Source of the DNA: Bacillota bacterium
GTDB lineage: Bacteria > Bacillota > Clostridia > Peptostreptococcales > Anaerovoracaceae
DNA length: 9,493 nt
Direction: 5' to 3'
Assembly: GCA_021443825.1 (NCBI GenBank)
Contig: JABUTE010000102.1
Span: forward strand, 1-9,493
Under the pieces are notes generated by a model that worked only from the letters and a program-made list of their open reading frames with translations, did not search any database and was not told the DNA's origin. Position numbers and translations under genes: made by a program. Each line of letters opens with the position of its first letter. Within the stretch, counting starts at the first letter, position 1. Of the stretch, positions 1 to 5,645 are shown in pieces.

Positions 1-137
1 ATCAGAAGAAGGCTGCTCGCTCAGACAGTCTCAAACGACCATCCGCGCCGCTTCGCCCGATCGCCGTGGAGCTCATGCGACTCGCTCAAGGCTTTGCTCC
101 GGCACGCCAGCCCGTCTCCGAGGGCAAGCGACTCGCA
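1..137. other. GC-rich sequence of unknown nature upstream of the tRNA-like piece
   Basis: No convincing gene was found. The + strand is open in more than one frame, but the translations are rich in Arg and Ser with no start, ribosome site or family resemblance, so I do not call a CDS. The nine-base palindromic word GCGACTCGC occurs at 77-85 and again at 128-136, and several short GC-rich self-complementary words are present. It may be part of a structured RNA or a repeat that continues to the left of the window. Confidence 0.3.
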
Positions 138-180
138 GGGGGCGTTGCGCCCTCACGGGTTCAAATCCCGCACCAGTCTG
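138..180 (+). other. tRNA-like 3' half (variable arm plus T arm), apparently without a 5' half
   Basis: Two adjacent hairpins resemble the 3' part of a class II (long variable arm) tRNA. The first, 138-154, pairs seven bases around a TTG loop. The second, 156-170, is a four-pair GC stem around TTCAAAT, the classic T loop. A real T stem has five pairs; the fifth here would be an A-C mismatch. I find no matching 5' acceptor strand, D arm or anticodon arm in 1-137, and no CCA at the proper distance, although the sequence TCTGGGCA downstream looks like a Leu-type acceptor end. It could be a tRNA remnant, the displaced tRNA end left at an integration site, or an unrelated structured RNA. The terminator just downstream supports transcription on this strand. 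Confidence 0.4.
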
Positions 181-188
181 GGCAAAAC

Positions 189-215
189 AAAAGGAGCCCT
201 GTTAGGACTCCTTTT
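189..215. terminator. Two-way intrinsic terminator between convergent RNA genes
   Basis: AAAAGGAG (189-196) pairs with CTCCTTTT (208-215), and the stem continues inside with CCT/AGG around a GTT loop after one C-A mismatch. T-rich sequence follows on both strands (TTTTGTTCT rightward, TTTTGTTTTG leftward). It can therefore stop the tRNA-Pro transcript arriving from the right and the tRNA-like transcript arriving from the left. Confidence 0.85.
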
Positions 216-221
216 GTTCTG

Positions 222-297
222 TGGTCCGAGTAGCGGGATTTGAACCCACGGCCTCTTGGTCCCGAACCAAGCACGCTACCAACTGCGCTATACCCGG
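222..297 (-). tRNA. tRNA-Pro (anticodon CGG)
   Basis: This is a complete 76-base cloverleaf on the minus strand. The acceptor stem is CCGGGTA with TACTCGG (one G-T pair). The D stem GCGC/GCGT follows T8 and A9. The anticodon stem CTTGG/CCAAG holds the loop TTCGGGA, giving anticodon CGG, which reads proline codon CCG. The T stem GTGGG/CCCGC encloses TTCAAAT. The discriminator is A, and the CCA end is encoded in the gene. A sigma-A promoter lies about 17-45 bases upstream and a terminator lies seven bases beyond the CCA, so it appears to be a single-gene transcription unit. All arms pair well, so the gene looks functional. Confidence 0.96.
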
Positions 298-313
298 ATG
301 TACAGCACAAAAC

Positions 314-342
314 AGTATAGAGGAAAAAGCCCTGATTGTCAA
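314..342 (-). promoter_or_regulatory. Sigma-A promoter of tRNA-Pro
   Basis: Read on the minus strand, a perfect -35 box TTGACA (337-342) is followed after exactly 17 bases by TATACT (314-319). The expected start, near 307, is about ten bases before the mature tRNA. This near-consensus match suits a stable RNA gene. Confidence 0.9.
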
Positions 343-376
343 GCAACAGAGGGCTTTCGCCCGACATCTTTTTTCC

Positions 377-405
377 GTCAACGATGGCCTTTGCTATGGT
401 ATAAT
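377..405 (+). promoter_or_regulatory. Promoter of the ggt operon (extended -10)
   Basis: TATAAT at 400-405 is preceded by TG-G, giving an extended -10 element. The -35 region (GTCAAC or nearby CCGTCA) is weak. The start would lie near 412, leaving a leader of about 118 bases before the ATG at 530. It points away from the tRNA-Pro promoter, so the two form a divergent pair. Confidence 0.7.
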
Positions 406-452
406 AAATGTATCTGCGAGCCGAACAGAAGGCCTGCGCAGCCATTCCCCGC

Positions 453-472
453 TTTTTTCGTGTTTTTTCGTG
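453..472 (+). repeat. Tandem 10-bp duplication in the ggt leader
   Basis: The ten-base unit TTTTTTCGTG occurs twice in direct succession (453-462 and 463-472) within the untranslated leader. GCCTGC (432-437) and GCAGGC (472-477) flank it and could form a stem with the T-rich repeats in the loop. Function unknown. Confidence 0.75.
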
Positions 473-529
473 CAGGCTCCGAAGGCACCGGCCTAAAAAG
501 CGCTGCAATACAAAGAAAGGAATCTGAAC

Positions 530-2137
530 ATGAACTTCGATCCCAACAGCTACCGTTACAATTCCCGCCGCACGGCAGTTTACGGCCAGCGCGGCATGGT
601 CTGCACCTCCCAGCCTCTGGCAGCGCAGGCCGGTCTTAAGATCCTGCAGGAGGGCGGCAATGCCTTCGACGCAGCTGTTGCAACGGCTGCCTGCCTTCCC
701 GTCGTCGAGCCTACCTCCAACGGTCTGGGCTCCGACGCCTTCGCCCTTATCTGGAGCAAGGGCAAGCTCTACGGACTCAACTCCAGCGGCGTCGCTCCCA
801 TGGCCATCAGCATCGCCAAGATGAAAGAGAGGGGCCACGAAGCCATGCCCAAGCGGGGCTGGGATCCCGTCATGGTTCCCGGTGCCGTCGCCGGCTGGGC
901 TGCCATCAACCAGCGCTTCGGCAGACTGCCTCTTTCTCAGGTGGTCGAGCCCGCCGCCTGGTATGCAGAAAACGGCTATCCTCTTTCTCCCACCGTCGCC
1001 CGCTTCTGGAAGAACGGCGTCAACCTGTTCACCGCCATGGAGGGTGAGCAGTTCAAGCCCTGGAGAGAATACTTCACGATCAACGGCCATGCTCCTCAGG
1101 CAGGCCAGATCTTCCGCTGCCCCGATATGGCCAAGACCCTGCGCTCCATCGGAAAGACCAACGGCGAAAGCTATTACCGCGGCGAGCTGATGGAAAAGAT
1201 CGTCGCCTTCTCTAAAAAGACCGGCGGCTGGCTGCAGGAAGACGACTTCGCCAAGTGGGATCCGGAATGGGTAACCCCCATCTCTACCGAATATAAGGGC
1301 TATACCGTCAGCGAGATCCCGCCCAACGGCCACGGCATCACCGTTCTCATGGCGCTGAACATCTTAAAGGGGCTGGAGCTTCCCGAAAACAGAGAAAGCG
1401 CGGAAGCCTATCACAAGATGATCGAGGCCCTGAAGCTGGCCTTCGTCGACGCAAAGGCTTACGTATCCGACCCCCGCACCATGACCACCAAGGTGGCCGA
1501 CATGCTCAGCGAGGAATATGCCGCCAGCAGAAGAGCCCTGATCACCGATACTGCCATCGACCCCAAGCCGGGCACGCCCTTCAGCGGCGGCACCGTCTAC
1601 CTGTGCGCAGCCGACGGCGAGGGCAACATGATCTCGTACATCCAGAGCAACTACATGGGCTTCGGCTCGGGCATCGTAGTTCCCGGCACGGGCATCTCGC
1701 TGCAGAACCGGGGCGCTGACTTCAGCTTTGACGAGAAGTCCGACAACGCCCTTGCACCCGGAAAGAAGTGCTATCATACCATCATTCCCGGCTTTCTCAG
1801 CAAGGACGGAGAGGCCGTCGGCCCCTTCGGCGTCATGGGCGGCTACATGCAGCCCCAGGGCCACATGCAGGTGGTGGTCAACACCCTGGACTACGCCATG
1901 AACCCCCAGGAGGCGCTGGACGCACCTCGCTTCCAGTGGACTGGCGGAAAGCATATCCAGCTGGAATACGAGTGCGGTCAGAAGATCGCGCAGGAGCTGA
2001 AGGATCGGGGCCACGAGGTCGAGATCCTGGCAGACAGAGGCTCCATGGGCCGCGGCGAGATCATCTGGAAGACTCAGCACGGCACCCTGGTGGGCGGCAC
2101 CGAATCCCGCTGCGACGGTCAGATCGCTGTCTACTAA
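530..2137 (+). CDS. ggt: Gamma-glutamyltransferase family protein (cytoplasmic, YwrD-like)
   Basis: This is a 535-residue N-terminal-nucleophile hydrolase of the gamma-glutamyltransferase family. Such enzymes move or hydrolyse the gamma-glutamyl group of glutathione and similar amides. The N-terminal core has the QPLAAQAG and GGNAFDAAVA motifs (about 28-51) and NGLGSDAF (64-71). The likely self-cleavage and nucleophile residue is Thr355 in SGGT-VYLCA, followed by GEGNMIS. MGGYMQPQGH near residues 435-444 is the C-terminal substrate-pocket signature. There is no signal peptide, unlike secreted GGTs such as that of E. coli, so it should act in the cytoplasm. Length fits the YwrD-type group. The segment LNSSGVAP (83-90) has Val where many relatives carry Arg, so the substrate may differ. 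AAAGGA sits eight bases before the ATG. It is probably the first gene of an operon with the cyclophilin and desulfhydrase. Family is firm; substrate is unknown. Confidence 0.92.
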   Translation: MNFDPNSYRYNSRRTAVYGQRGMVCTSQPLAAQAGLKILQEGGNAFDAAVATAACLPVVEPTSNGLGSDAFALIWSKGKLYGLNSSGVAPMAISIAKMKERGHEAMPKRGWDPVMVPGAVAGWAAINQRFGRLPLSQVVEPAAWYAENGYPLSPTVARFWKNGVNLFTAMEGEQFKPWREYFTINGHAPQAGQIFRCPDMAKTLRSIGKTNGESYYRGELMEKIVAFSKKTGGWLQEDDFAKWDPEWVTPISTEYKGYTVSEIPPNGHGITVLMALNILKGLELPENRESAEAYHKMIEALKLAFVDAKAYVSDPRTMTTKVADMLSEEYAASRRALITDTAIDPKPGTPFSGGTVYLCAADGEGNMISYIQSNYMGFGSGIVVPGTGISLQNRGADFSFDEKSDNALAPGKKCYHTIIPGFLSKDGEAVGPFGVMGGYMQPQGHMQVVVNTLDYAMNPQEALDAPRFQWTGGKHIQLEYECGQKIAQELKDRGHEVEILADRGSMGRGEIIWKTQHGTLVGGTESRCDGQIAVY

Positions 2138-2248
2138 GTCATAATAGCAGGGGCTGTGCAAGGGTTTGCAAATGCATCGTTAATATACGATGAATTCTTG
2201 CCGAACCTCCGCGCAGCACCTGTAAAACAATAAGGAGAAGTCAAATCT
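2138..2248. other. ggt-cyclophilin spacer with two small inverted repeats
   Basis: This 111-base gap has no T-run terminator. It contains TGCAA-gggt-TTGCA and CATCG with CGATG around an eight-base AT loop (around 2174-2189). I see no convincing promoter, so read-through from ggt is likely. The stems could mark RNA processing or mild attenuation, but nothing proves it. Confidence 0.4.
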
Positions 2249-2755
2249 ATGAGCAATCCCATCATCAAGATCAACGTTAAGAACTACGGAACCATGACCG
2301 CTGAGCTGTATCCCGAAATGGCTCCCAAGACCGTCGAAAACTTTCTGGGCCTTATCGAACAGGGCTTTTTTACCGGCAAGGTGTTTCACCGGGTCATCAA
2401 GGGCTTCATGATCCAGGGCGGTGCGTTTACCACCGATTATAAGCAGATCCAGGCACCCTCCATCACCGGCGAATTCGCTGCCAACGGCTTTGCCCAGAAC
2501 ACCTTAAAGCACGAGCGGGGCGTTCTTTCCATGGCCAGAACCAACGATCCCAATTCGGCCAGCTCCCAGTTTTTCGTCATGCATCAGGATGCGCCCCATC
2601 TGGACCGGCAGTATGCCGGCTTCGGCAAGCTGACCGACGGCTTCGACGTGCTGGATCAGATCGCATCGGTCAAGACCGGACGCATGGGCTGGTATATGCA
2701 GGATGTTCCCACCGAGCCCGTTGAAATGGAATCGGTCGAGATCGTAAGCAGATAA
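2249..2755 (+). CDS. ppiB: Cyclophilin-type peptidyl-prolyl cis-trans isomerase
   Basis: This 168-residue single-domain cyclophilin speeds cis-trans isomerisation of peptide bonds before proline and assists protein folding in the cytoplasm (no signal peptide or membrane segment). The catalytic Arg is Arg48 in FHRV (46-49). Other active-site motifs are FMIQGG (53-58), GVLSMAR (91-97) and SSQFFV (105-110). The position of the human CypA Trp that contacts cyclosporin is His117, and the CypA active-site His is Tyr122 in LDRQYAGFG, as in many bacterial forms, so weak cyclosporin binding is expected. AAGGAG lies eleven bases before the ATG, a somewhat long spacing. The next gene starts 24 bases after the stop, so the two are almost certainly co-transcribed. 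Confidence 0.95.
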   Translation: MSNPIIKINVKNYGTMTAELYPEMAPKTVENFLGLIEQGFFTGKVFHRVIKGFMIQGGAFTTDYKQIQAPSITGEFAANGFAQNTLKHERGVLSMARTNDPNSASSQFFVMHQDAPHLDRQYAGFGKLTDGFDVLDQIASVKTGRMGWYMQDVPTEPVEMESVEIVSR

Positions 2756-2779
2756 GCAATATCATAAGGAGGCAGGCAA

Positions 2780-3826
2780 ATGGCACCCAGAACTCTTCCC
2801 AATGAACTTCCCAGACGCTCCATCGGCTTTTTTCCCACGCCCCTGCACCGCCTGGACAACATCTCTGCCCAGACCGGCTACGACGTCTATATTAAGCGGG
2901 ATGACTTTACCGGACGCAATCTCTACGGCGGAAACAAGATCCGCAAGCTGGAATATCTGATGGGCTATGCCCTGGAGCAGGGCTGCGATTACGTGATCAC
3001 CTACGGCGCCACCCAGAGCAACCACGCCATGCAGACCATCACCGCAGCCAGGATCTGCGGACTGAACCCCGTCGTCTACCTGCACAGCGTGGTCGATCCC
3101 GATCCCGACGATCTGCGCGCCAACCTGCTGCTCGACAGCATCTACGGCGCAGAGGTGCATATCGTCTACGAAGAAGAGGGCAACCCCCTGTCTGCCAAGG
3201 AGCGTGCAGCCCTTGCGGGCGAGGCCCGCATGAAGGAGCTGGAGGCTCAGGGGCACAAGGTCTATAACGTTCCCGTGGGCGGCTCCAACGAGGTGGGCGT
3301 CTGCGGCTATATCAACGGCTATCTGGAGCTGATGGATCAGCTGGACGCCATGGGCAAGCATATGGACTACCTGTTCACCACCACCGGCTCCGGCGGAACC
3401 CTGGGCGGCCTGGTGGCAGGAAAGGTGCTCTCGGAAAGCGATACGAAGATCATCGGCGTGTGTGTCAGCCCCAAGGCCGATGGCTACAGCCGGGCGGTGA
3501 CCGATCTGGCAAACCGTGGGCTGGAGCATTGCGGTGCAGACTGCAGGGCAACCACCGAGGATTTTGAAGTGGACGGCAATTTCTACGGCGAGGGCTACGA
3601 GATCCCCGCGCCGGCAGCAACGGCAGCCATTCGCCGTCTGGCGGCCAGCGAGGGCATTCTGCTGGATCCTGTCTATACCGGAAAGGCCTTCAGCGGCATG
3701 CTCGCCTATCTGGATCAGCAGAAGCTTCCCAAGGGCAGCACAGTCGTCTTCCTTCATACCGGCGGTACCACCGCCCTGTTTGCGGAGCACGCCATCGTCG
3801 GCCCCGTAAACGAGGACGCGAAATAA
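2780..3826 (+). CDS. dcyD: D-cysteine desulfhydrase / ACC deaminase family PLP enzyme
   Basis: This is a 348-residue fold-type II pyridoxal-phosphate enzyme. The best fit is D-cysteine desulfhydrase, which converts D-cysteine to pyruvate, hydrogen sulfide and ammonia. The PLP-binding lysine is Lys53 in GGNKIRKLE. SNH at 80-82 is the catalytic Ser-Asn motif of the family. TTGSGGTLGG (near 205-214) cups the PLP phosphate, and HTGGTTALF is the usual C-terminal signature. DPVYTGK matches the desulfhydrase form, whereas ACC deaminases typically have Glu in place of that Thr, so ACC deaminase is less likely. Related lyases, such as L-cysteate sulfo-lyase, are not excluded. A perfect AAGGAGG lies seven bases before the ATG. 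It is last in the ggt-ppiB-dcyD cluster, followed by a strong terminator. Confidence 0.88.
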   Translation: MAPRTLPNELPRRSIGFFPTPLHRLDNISAQTGYDVYIKRDDFTGRNLYGGNKIRKLEYLMGYALEQGCDYVITYGATQSNHAMQTITAARICGLNPVVYLHSVVDPDPDDLRANLLLDSIYGAEVHIVYEEEGNPLSAKERAALAGEARMKELEAQGHKVYNVPVGGSNEVGVCGYINGYLELMDQLDAMGKHMDYLFTTTGSGGTLGGLVAGKVLSESDTKIIGVCVSPKADGYSRAVTDLANRGLEHCGADCRATTEDFEVDGNFYGEGYEIPAPAATAAIRRLAASEGILLDPVYTGKAFSGMLAYLDQQKLPKGSTVVFLHTGGTTALFAEHAIVGPVNEDAK

Positions 3827-3860
3827 GAAAACCTGTAAACCGCATAAAGCATGCTATGAG

Positions 3861-3894
3861 AAAAAAGGAGTCCGAGAATTCGGGCTCTTTTTTT
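3861..3894 (+). terminator. Intrinsic terminator of the ggt-ppiB-dcyD operon
   Basis: GAGTCCGA and TCGGGCTC form an eight-pair stem (one T-G pair) around GAAT, extended by AAAAAAG against TTTTTTT. The run of seven T's at 3888-3894 makes this a strong rightward terminator. The A-run on the left could let it work leftward too. Confidence 0.93.
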
Positions 3895-4027
3895 CGGTGC
3901 TGCGTCAATATACGGAATACTCTAATTTCGGCACAGCGGTCAGAATTTCGTAATCCGCAGGTGATAAGCAGATCAACTGCTAAAACAAAAATGCAAAAAC
4001 GCAGAAATGAAATGCTCGCATTTTTAT
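3895..4027. other. AT-rich non-coding spacer with inverted repeats
   Basis: No gene was found between the dcyD terminator and the first operator-like site. AAATGC-tc-GCATTT (4010-4023) is a perfect short hairpin followed by further T's, and could be a weak terminator. AAAAATGC at 3987-3994 is an alternative partner for GCATTTTT at 4018-4025. The composition is clearly more AT-rich than the operon to the left, consistent with a boundary of inserted DNA. Confidence 0.5.
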
Positions 4028-4110
4028 TCGGATAAAACCGACTCGACTAAAACCGAGTAAAACTTTACAAGTGGTTTGCTATGTGATATATTTTACTCGG
4101 AAGAAACCGA
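4028..4110 (+). promoter_or_regulatory. Three operator-like TCGG-N6-CCGA sites around the ATPase gene promoter
   Basis: Three 14-base sites share the form TCGG-N6-CCGA: 4028-4041 (N6 = ATAAAA), 4043-4056 (left half TCGA, N6 = CTAAAA) and 4097-4110 (N6 = AAGAAA). The first two sit just upstream of the -35 box; the third overlaps the predicted transcription start. In addition, CCGAGTAAAA (4053-4062) and TTTTACTCGG (4091-4100) are perfect ten-base inverted repeats bracketing the promoter. This layout is what a repressor with two-fold symmetry, or a looping repressor, would use. The regulator is not identifiable from the sequence. Confidence 0.7.
4064..4092 (+). promoter_or_regulatory. Sigma-A promoter of the ATPase gene
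   Basis: TTTACA (4064-4069), a 17-base spacer and TATATT (4087-4092) form a good vegetative promoter, with start expected near 4099. It lies inside the inverted-repeat pair described for the operator sites, giving the gene its own control independent of the terminated upstream operon. Confidence 0.82.
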
Positions 4111-4131
4111 CCAGGAGGCAGTCGATAAAAA

Positions 4132-5511
4132 ATGAAATTCATCGGAAGAACAGAAGAACTGAAAAAACTCGAAAAGCAGATTGAAACGGATGAGCTGTCT
4201 TTTTCATTGATTTACGGCAGGCGCCGCATAGGAAAGAGCGAGCTTGTTAAGCAGGTTTTAAGAAATACCGACGGAAAGAGCATCTATTTCGAATGCAAGC
4301 AGGTCGCCGAAGAAAACAACGTAAAAAGTCTGGCGCAGGTGGTGTCCGATGTCCTGAGCCTGCCCATGCTCGGCTACACCGATATGGAGTCGCTGCTAGA
4401 CTATATATTTAAGCTGGCAGGAGAAGAGAAACTGATTCTCGTCTTGGATGAGTATCCGTATCTTAGGGCGTCCGTAAAGGGCATGGACAGCATCCTGCAG
4501 TCGCTGGTGGGTAAATACAGAGAAAGCTCTAAACTAAAGCTCATAATCCTGGGCTCATACGTTGAGATAATGAAGTCCCTTCTTGAGCACTCGAACCCTC
4601 TGTACGGCAGAATCGATCTGGTTATTGACCTCAGACAGATGGATTACTACGAATCCGCCATGTTTTATCCGGGATATTCTTCGGAAGACAGAGTACGGAT
4701 TTATTCCGTTTTCGGAGGAATCCCTTACTATAACCGGCTCATTGATGATAAAAAAAGCGTAAGAGAAAATATCATCGACCTTATAGCGTCCCCGGGAGCC
4801 CGGCTTGAGAACGAAATCTCGGGCTATCTCAATGCGGAGATTTCGAAGATTATAAATGCCAATGAGGTGTTCGAAGCGCTGGCGGCGGGGCACTCAAAAT
4901 ACAGCGACATTTTGTCCCACTCCCATGTTTCAAGCGGCCCGACTCTGGCAGATGTTCTGGATAAACTCATCAAGATGGAAGTCGTCGAAAAAACGGCTCC
5001 CATAAACGACCTGTTCAACAAGAAGAGAATGGGTTACAGAATCGCAGACAATCTCTCGCTGTTTTACTACAGGTATGTGTTTAAGTATTCTTCGCAGCTT
5101 AGGATCATGGATCCTGAAGTCTTTTATGAAAAGTACATCGAAAAGGACTTCGAAGAGCAGTTTGTGCCAAGGCAGTTCGAAGAAATCTGCAAGCAGTTTT
5201 TAATCAGGGAAAACAAGGTCGGCAGGATCGAGCCCGTAATCGAGAAAATAGGGAAGTACTACTACGATAATCCCAAAGATCATACCAACGGTGAGTTCGA
5301 CATCGTTACGGAAGATGAGGAAGGATACGTTTTCTACGAAGTGAAGTTCAGAAGAAGCCCCATCACAAAAGCTATGGTCGAAGAAGAAATAGCGCAGGTG
5401 GAAAAGACGGGGCTTGCCTGCTACAAATATGTTTTCTTCTCAAGATCGGGATTCGAAGAGATGTCGATCGAAAATGTTGTTAAGGTTGATATAAAGAGCT
5501 TATTTCCTTAA
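4132..5511 (+). CDS. ATP-binding protein, ATPase_2 plus DUF234 (nuclease-like) family
   Basis: This is a 459-residue protein with the domain order of the archaeal-type ATPase_2/DUF234 family, whose cellular role is not established. Residues 1-200 are a P-loop NTPase: FIGR start, Walker A GRRRIGKS (29-36), Walker B LILVLDEY (101-108) and LIILGS (137-142) as likely sensor strand. Residues of about 245-300 look like a winged-helix segment (SKYSDILSHSH, ADVLDKLIKMEVVEK). The C-terminus resembles a PD-(D/E)XK nuclease fold: GEFDIV with Asp390, then YEVKF with Glu403 and Lys405; whether it cuts DNA is unknown. No signal peptide or membrane helix is seen. AGGAGG lies 13 bases before the ATG, unusually far, but an in-frame stop two codons upstream rules out an earlier start. 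The gene is more AT-rich than ggt or dcyD and uses more AAA, AGA and ATA codons, suggesting transfer. It stands alone with its own promoter. Confidence 0.88.
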   Translation: MKFIGRTEELKKLEKQIETDELSFSLIYGRRRIGKSELVKQVLRNTDGKSIYFECKQVAEENNVKSLAQVVSDVLSLPMLGYTDMESLLDYIFKLAGEEKLILVLDEYPYLRASVKGMDSILQSLVGKYRESSKLKLIILGSYVEIMKSLLEHSNPLYGRIDLVIDLRQMDYYESAMFYPGYSSEDRVRIYSVFGGIPYYNRLIDDKKSVRENIIDLIASPGARLENEISGYLNAEISKIINANEVFEALAAGHSKYSDILSHSHVSSGPTLADVLDKLIKMEVVEKTAPINDLFNKKRMGYRIADNLSLFYYRYVFKYSSQLRIMDPEVFYEKYIEKDFEEQFVPRQFEEICKQFLIRENKVGRIEPVIEKIGKYYYDNPKDHTNGEFDIVTEDEEGYVFYEVKFRRSPITKAMVEEEIAQVEKTGLACYKYVFFSRSGFEEMSIENVVKVDIKSLFP

Positions 5512-5609
5512 CAACCGGTCGATGCGCCGGTAAATAATGAATACAGTTATAAGCGGCAGGAGAGGCATCTGCGCCTTATTAAAAAGTTTTGAAATATGCA
5601 AAAAAATAC
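5512..5609. other. Spacer after the ATPase gene with two imperfect hairpins
   Basis: ACCGG and CCGGT (5514-5518, 5527-5531) pair around an eight-base loop. A second stem, ATAAG..GCAG with CTGC..CTTAT (5549-5579), has a two-by-two internal loop. Neither is followed by a proper T run, so neither is a clear terminator, but one of them may end the ATPase transcript or stabilise its 3' end. Confidence 0.4.
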
Positions 5610-5638
5610 TTGCAATTTGAGGCTTTCGAACATATAAT
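5610..5638 (+). promoter_or_regulatory. Sigma-A promoter of rpsF-ssb-rpsR
   Basis: TTGCAA (5610-5615), exactly 17 bases and a perfect TATAAT (5633-5638). The start should lie near 5645, giving a leader of about 70 bases before rpsF. The strong match fits a highly expressed ribosomal operon. Confidence 0.9.
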
Positions 5639-5645
5639 TTTAAAG

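Noticed and set aside
1..180. tmRNA, RNase P or SRP RNA
   Set aside because: I looked for a tag-peptide frame ending in Leu-Ala-Ala, the RNase P GAGGAAAGTCC core and the SRP GGAAGGAAGCAG-type loop and found none. Only the T-arm hairpin is tRNA-like.
1..243. Open + strand frame from the window edge through the tRNA-like piece and terminator
   Set aside because: It reads into a terminator and the tRNA-Pro gene, and its Arg/Ser-rich translation looks like translated RNA-gene sequence, not a protein end.
161..1333. Minus-strand open frame of 390 codons covering tRNA-Pro and the start of ggt
   Set aside because: It runs through a tRNA, terminator and two promoters and lies opposite a well-recognised enzyme. 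Its translation is Gly/Ala/Asp-rich and resembles no family, as expected for the shadow of GC-rich codons.
2762..3790. Minus-strand frame of 342 codons opposite dcyD
   Set aside because: It is the antisense of a clear PLP enzyme with all its motifs, has no ribosome site, and its composition is that of a codon-position shadow.
2780..3826. ACC deaminase as the function of the PLP enzyme
   Set aside because: The C-terminal motif is DPVYTGK; ACC deaminases usually have Glu at the Thr position, so D-cysteine desulfhydrase is the better call.
3960..4110. CRISPR-like array from the repeated AAAACCGA words
   Set aside because: Only three short copies with unequal spacing are present, placed around a promoter. 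There are no long repeats, spacers or cas genes, so operators explain them better.
5514..5531. Strong terminator directly after the ATPase gene
   Set aside because: The ACCGG/CCGGT hairpin is not followed by a T run on either strand, so I list it only as a hairpin.
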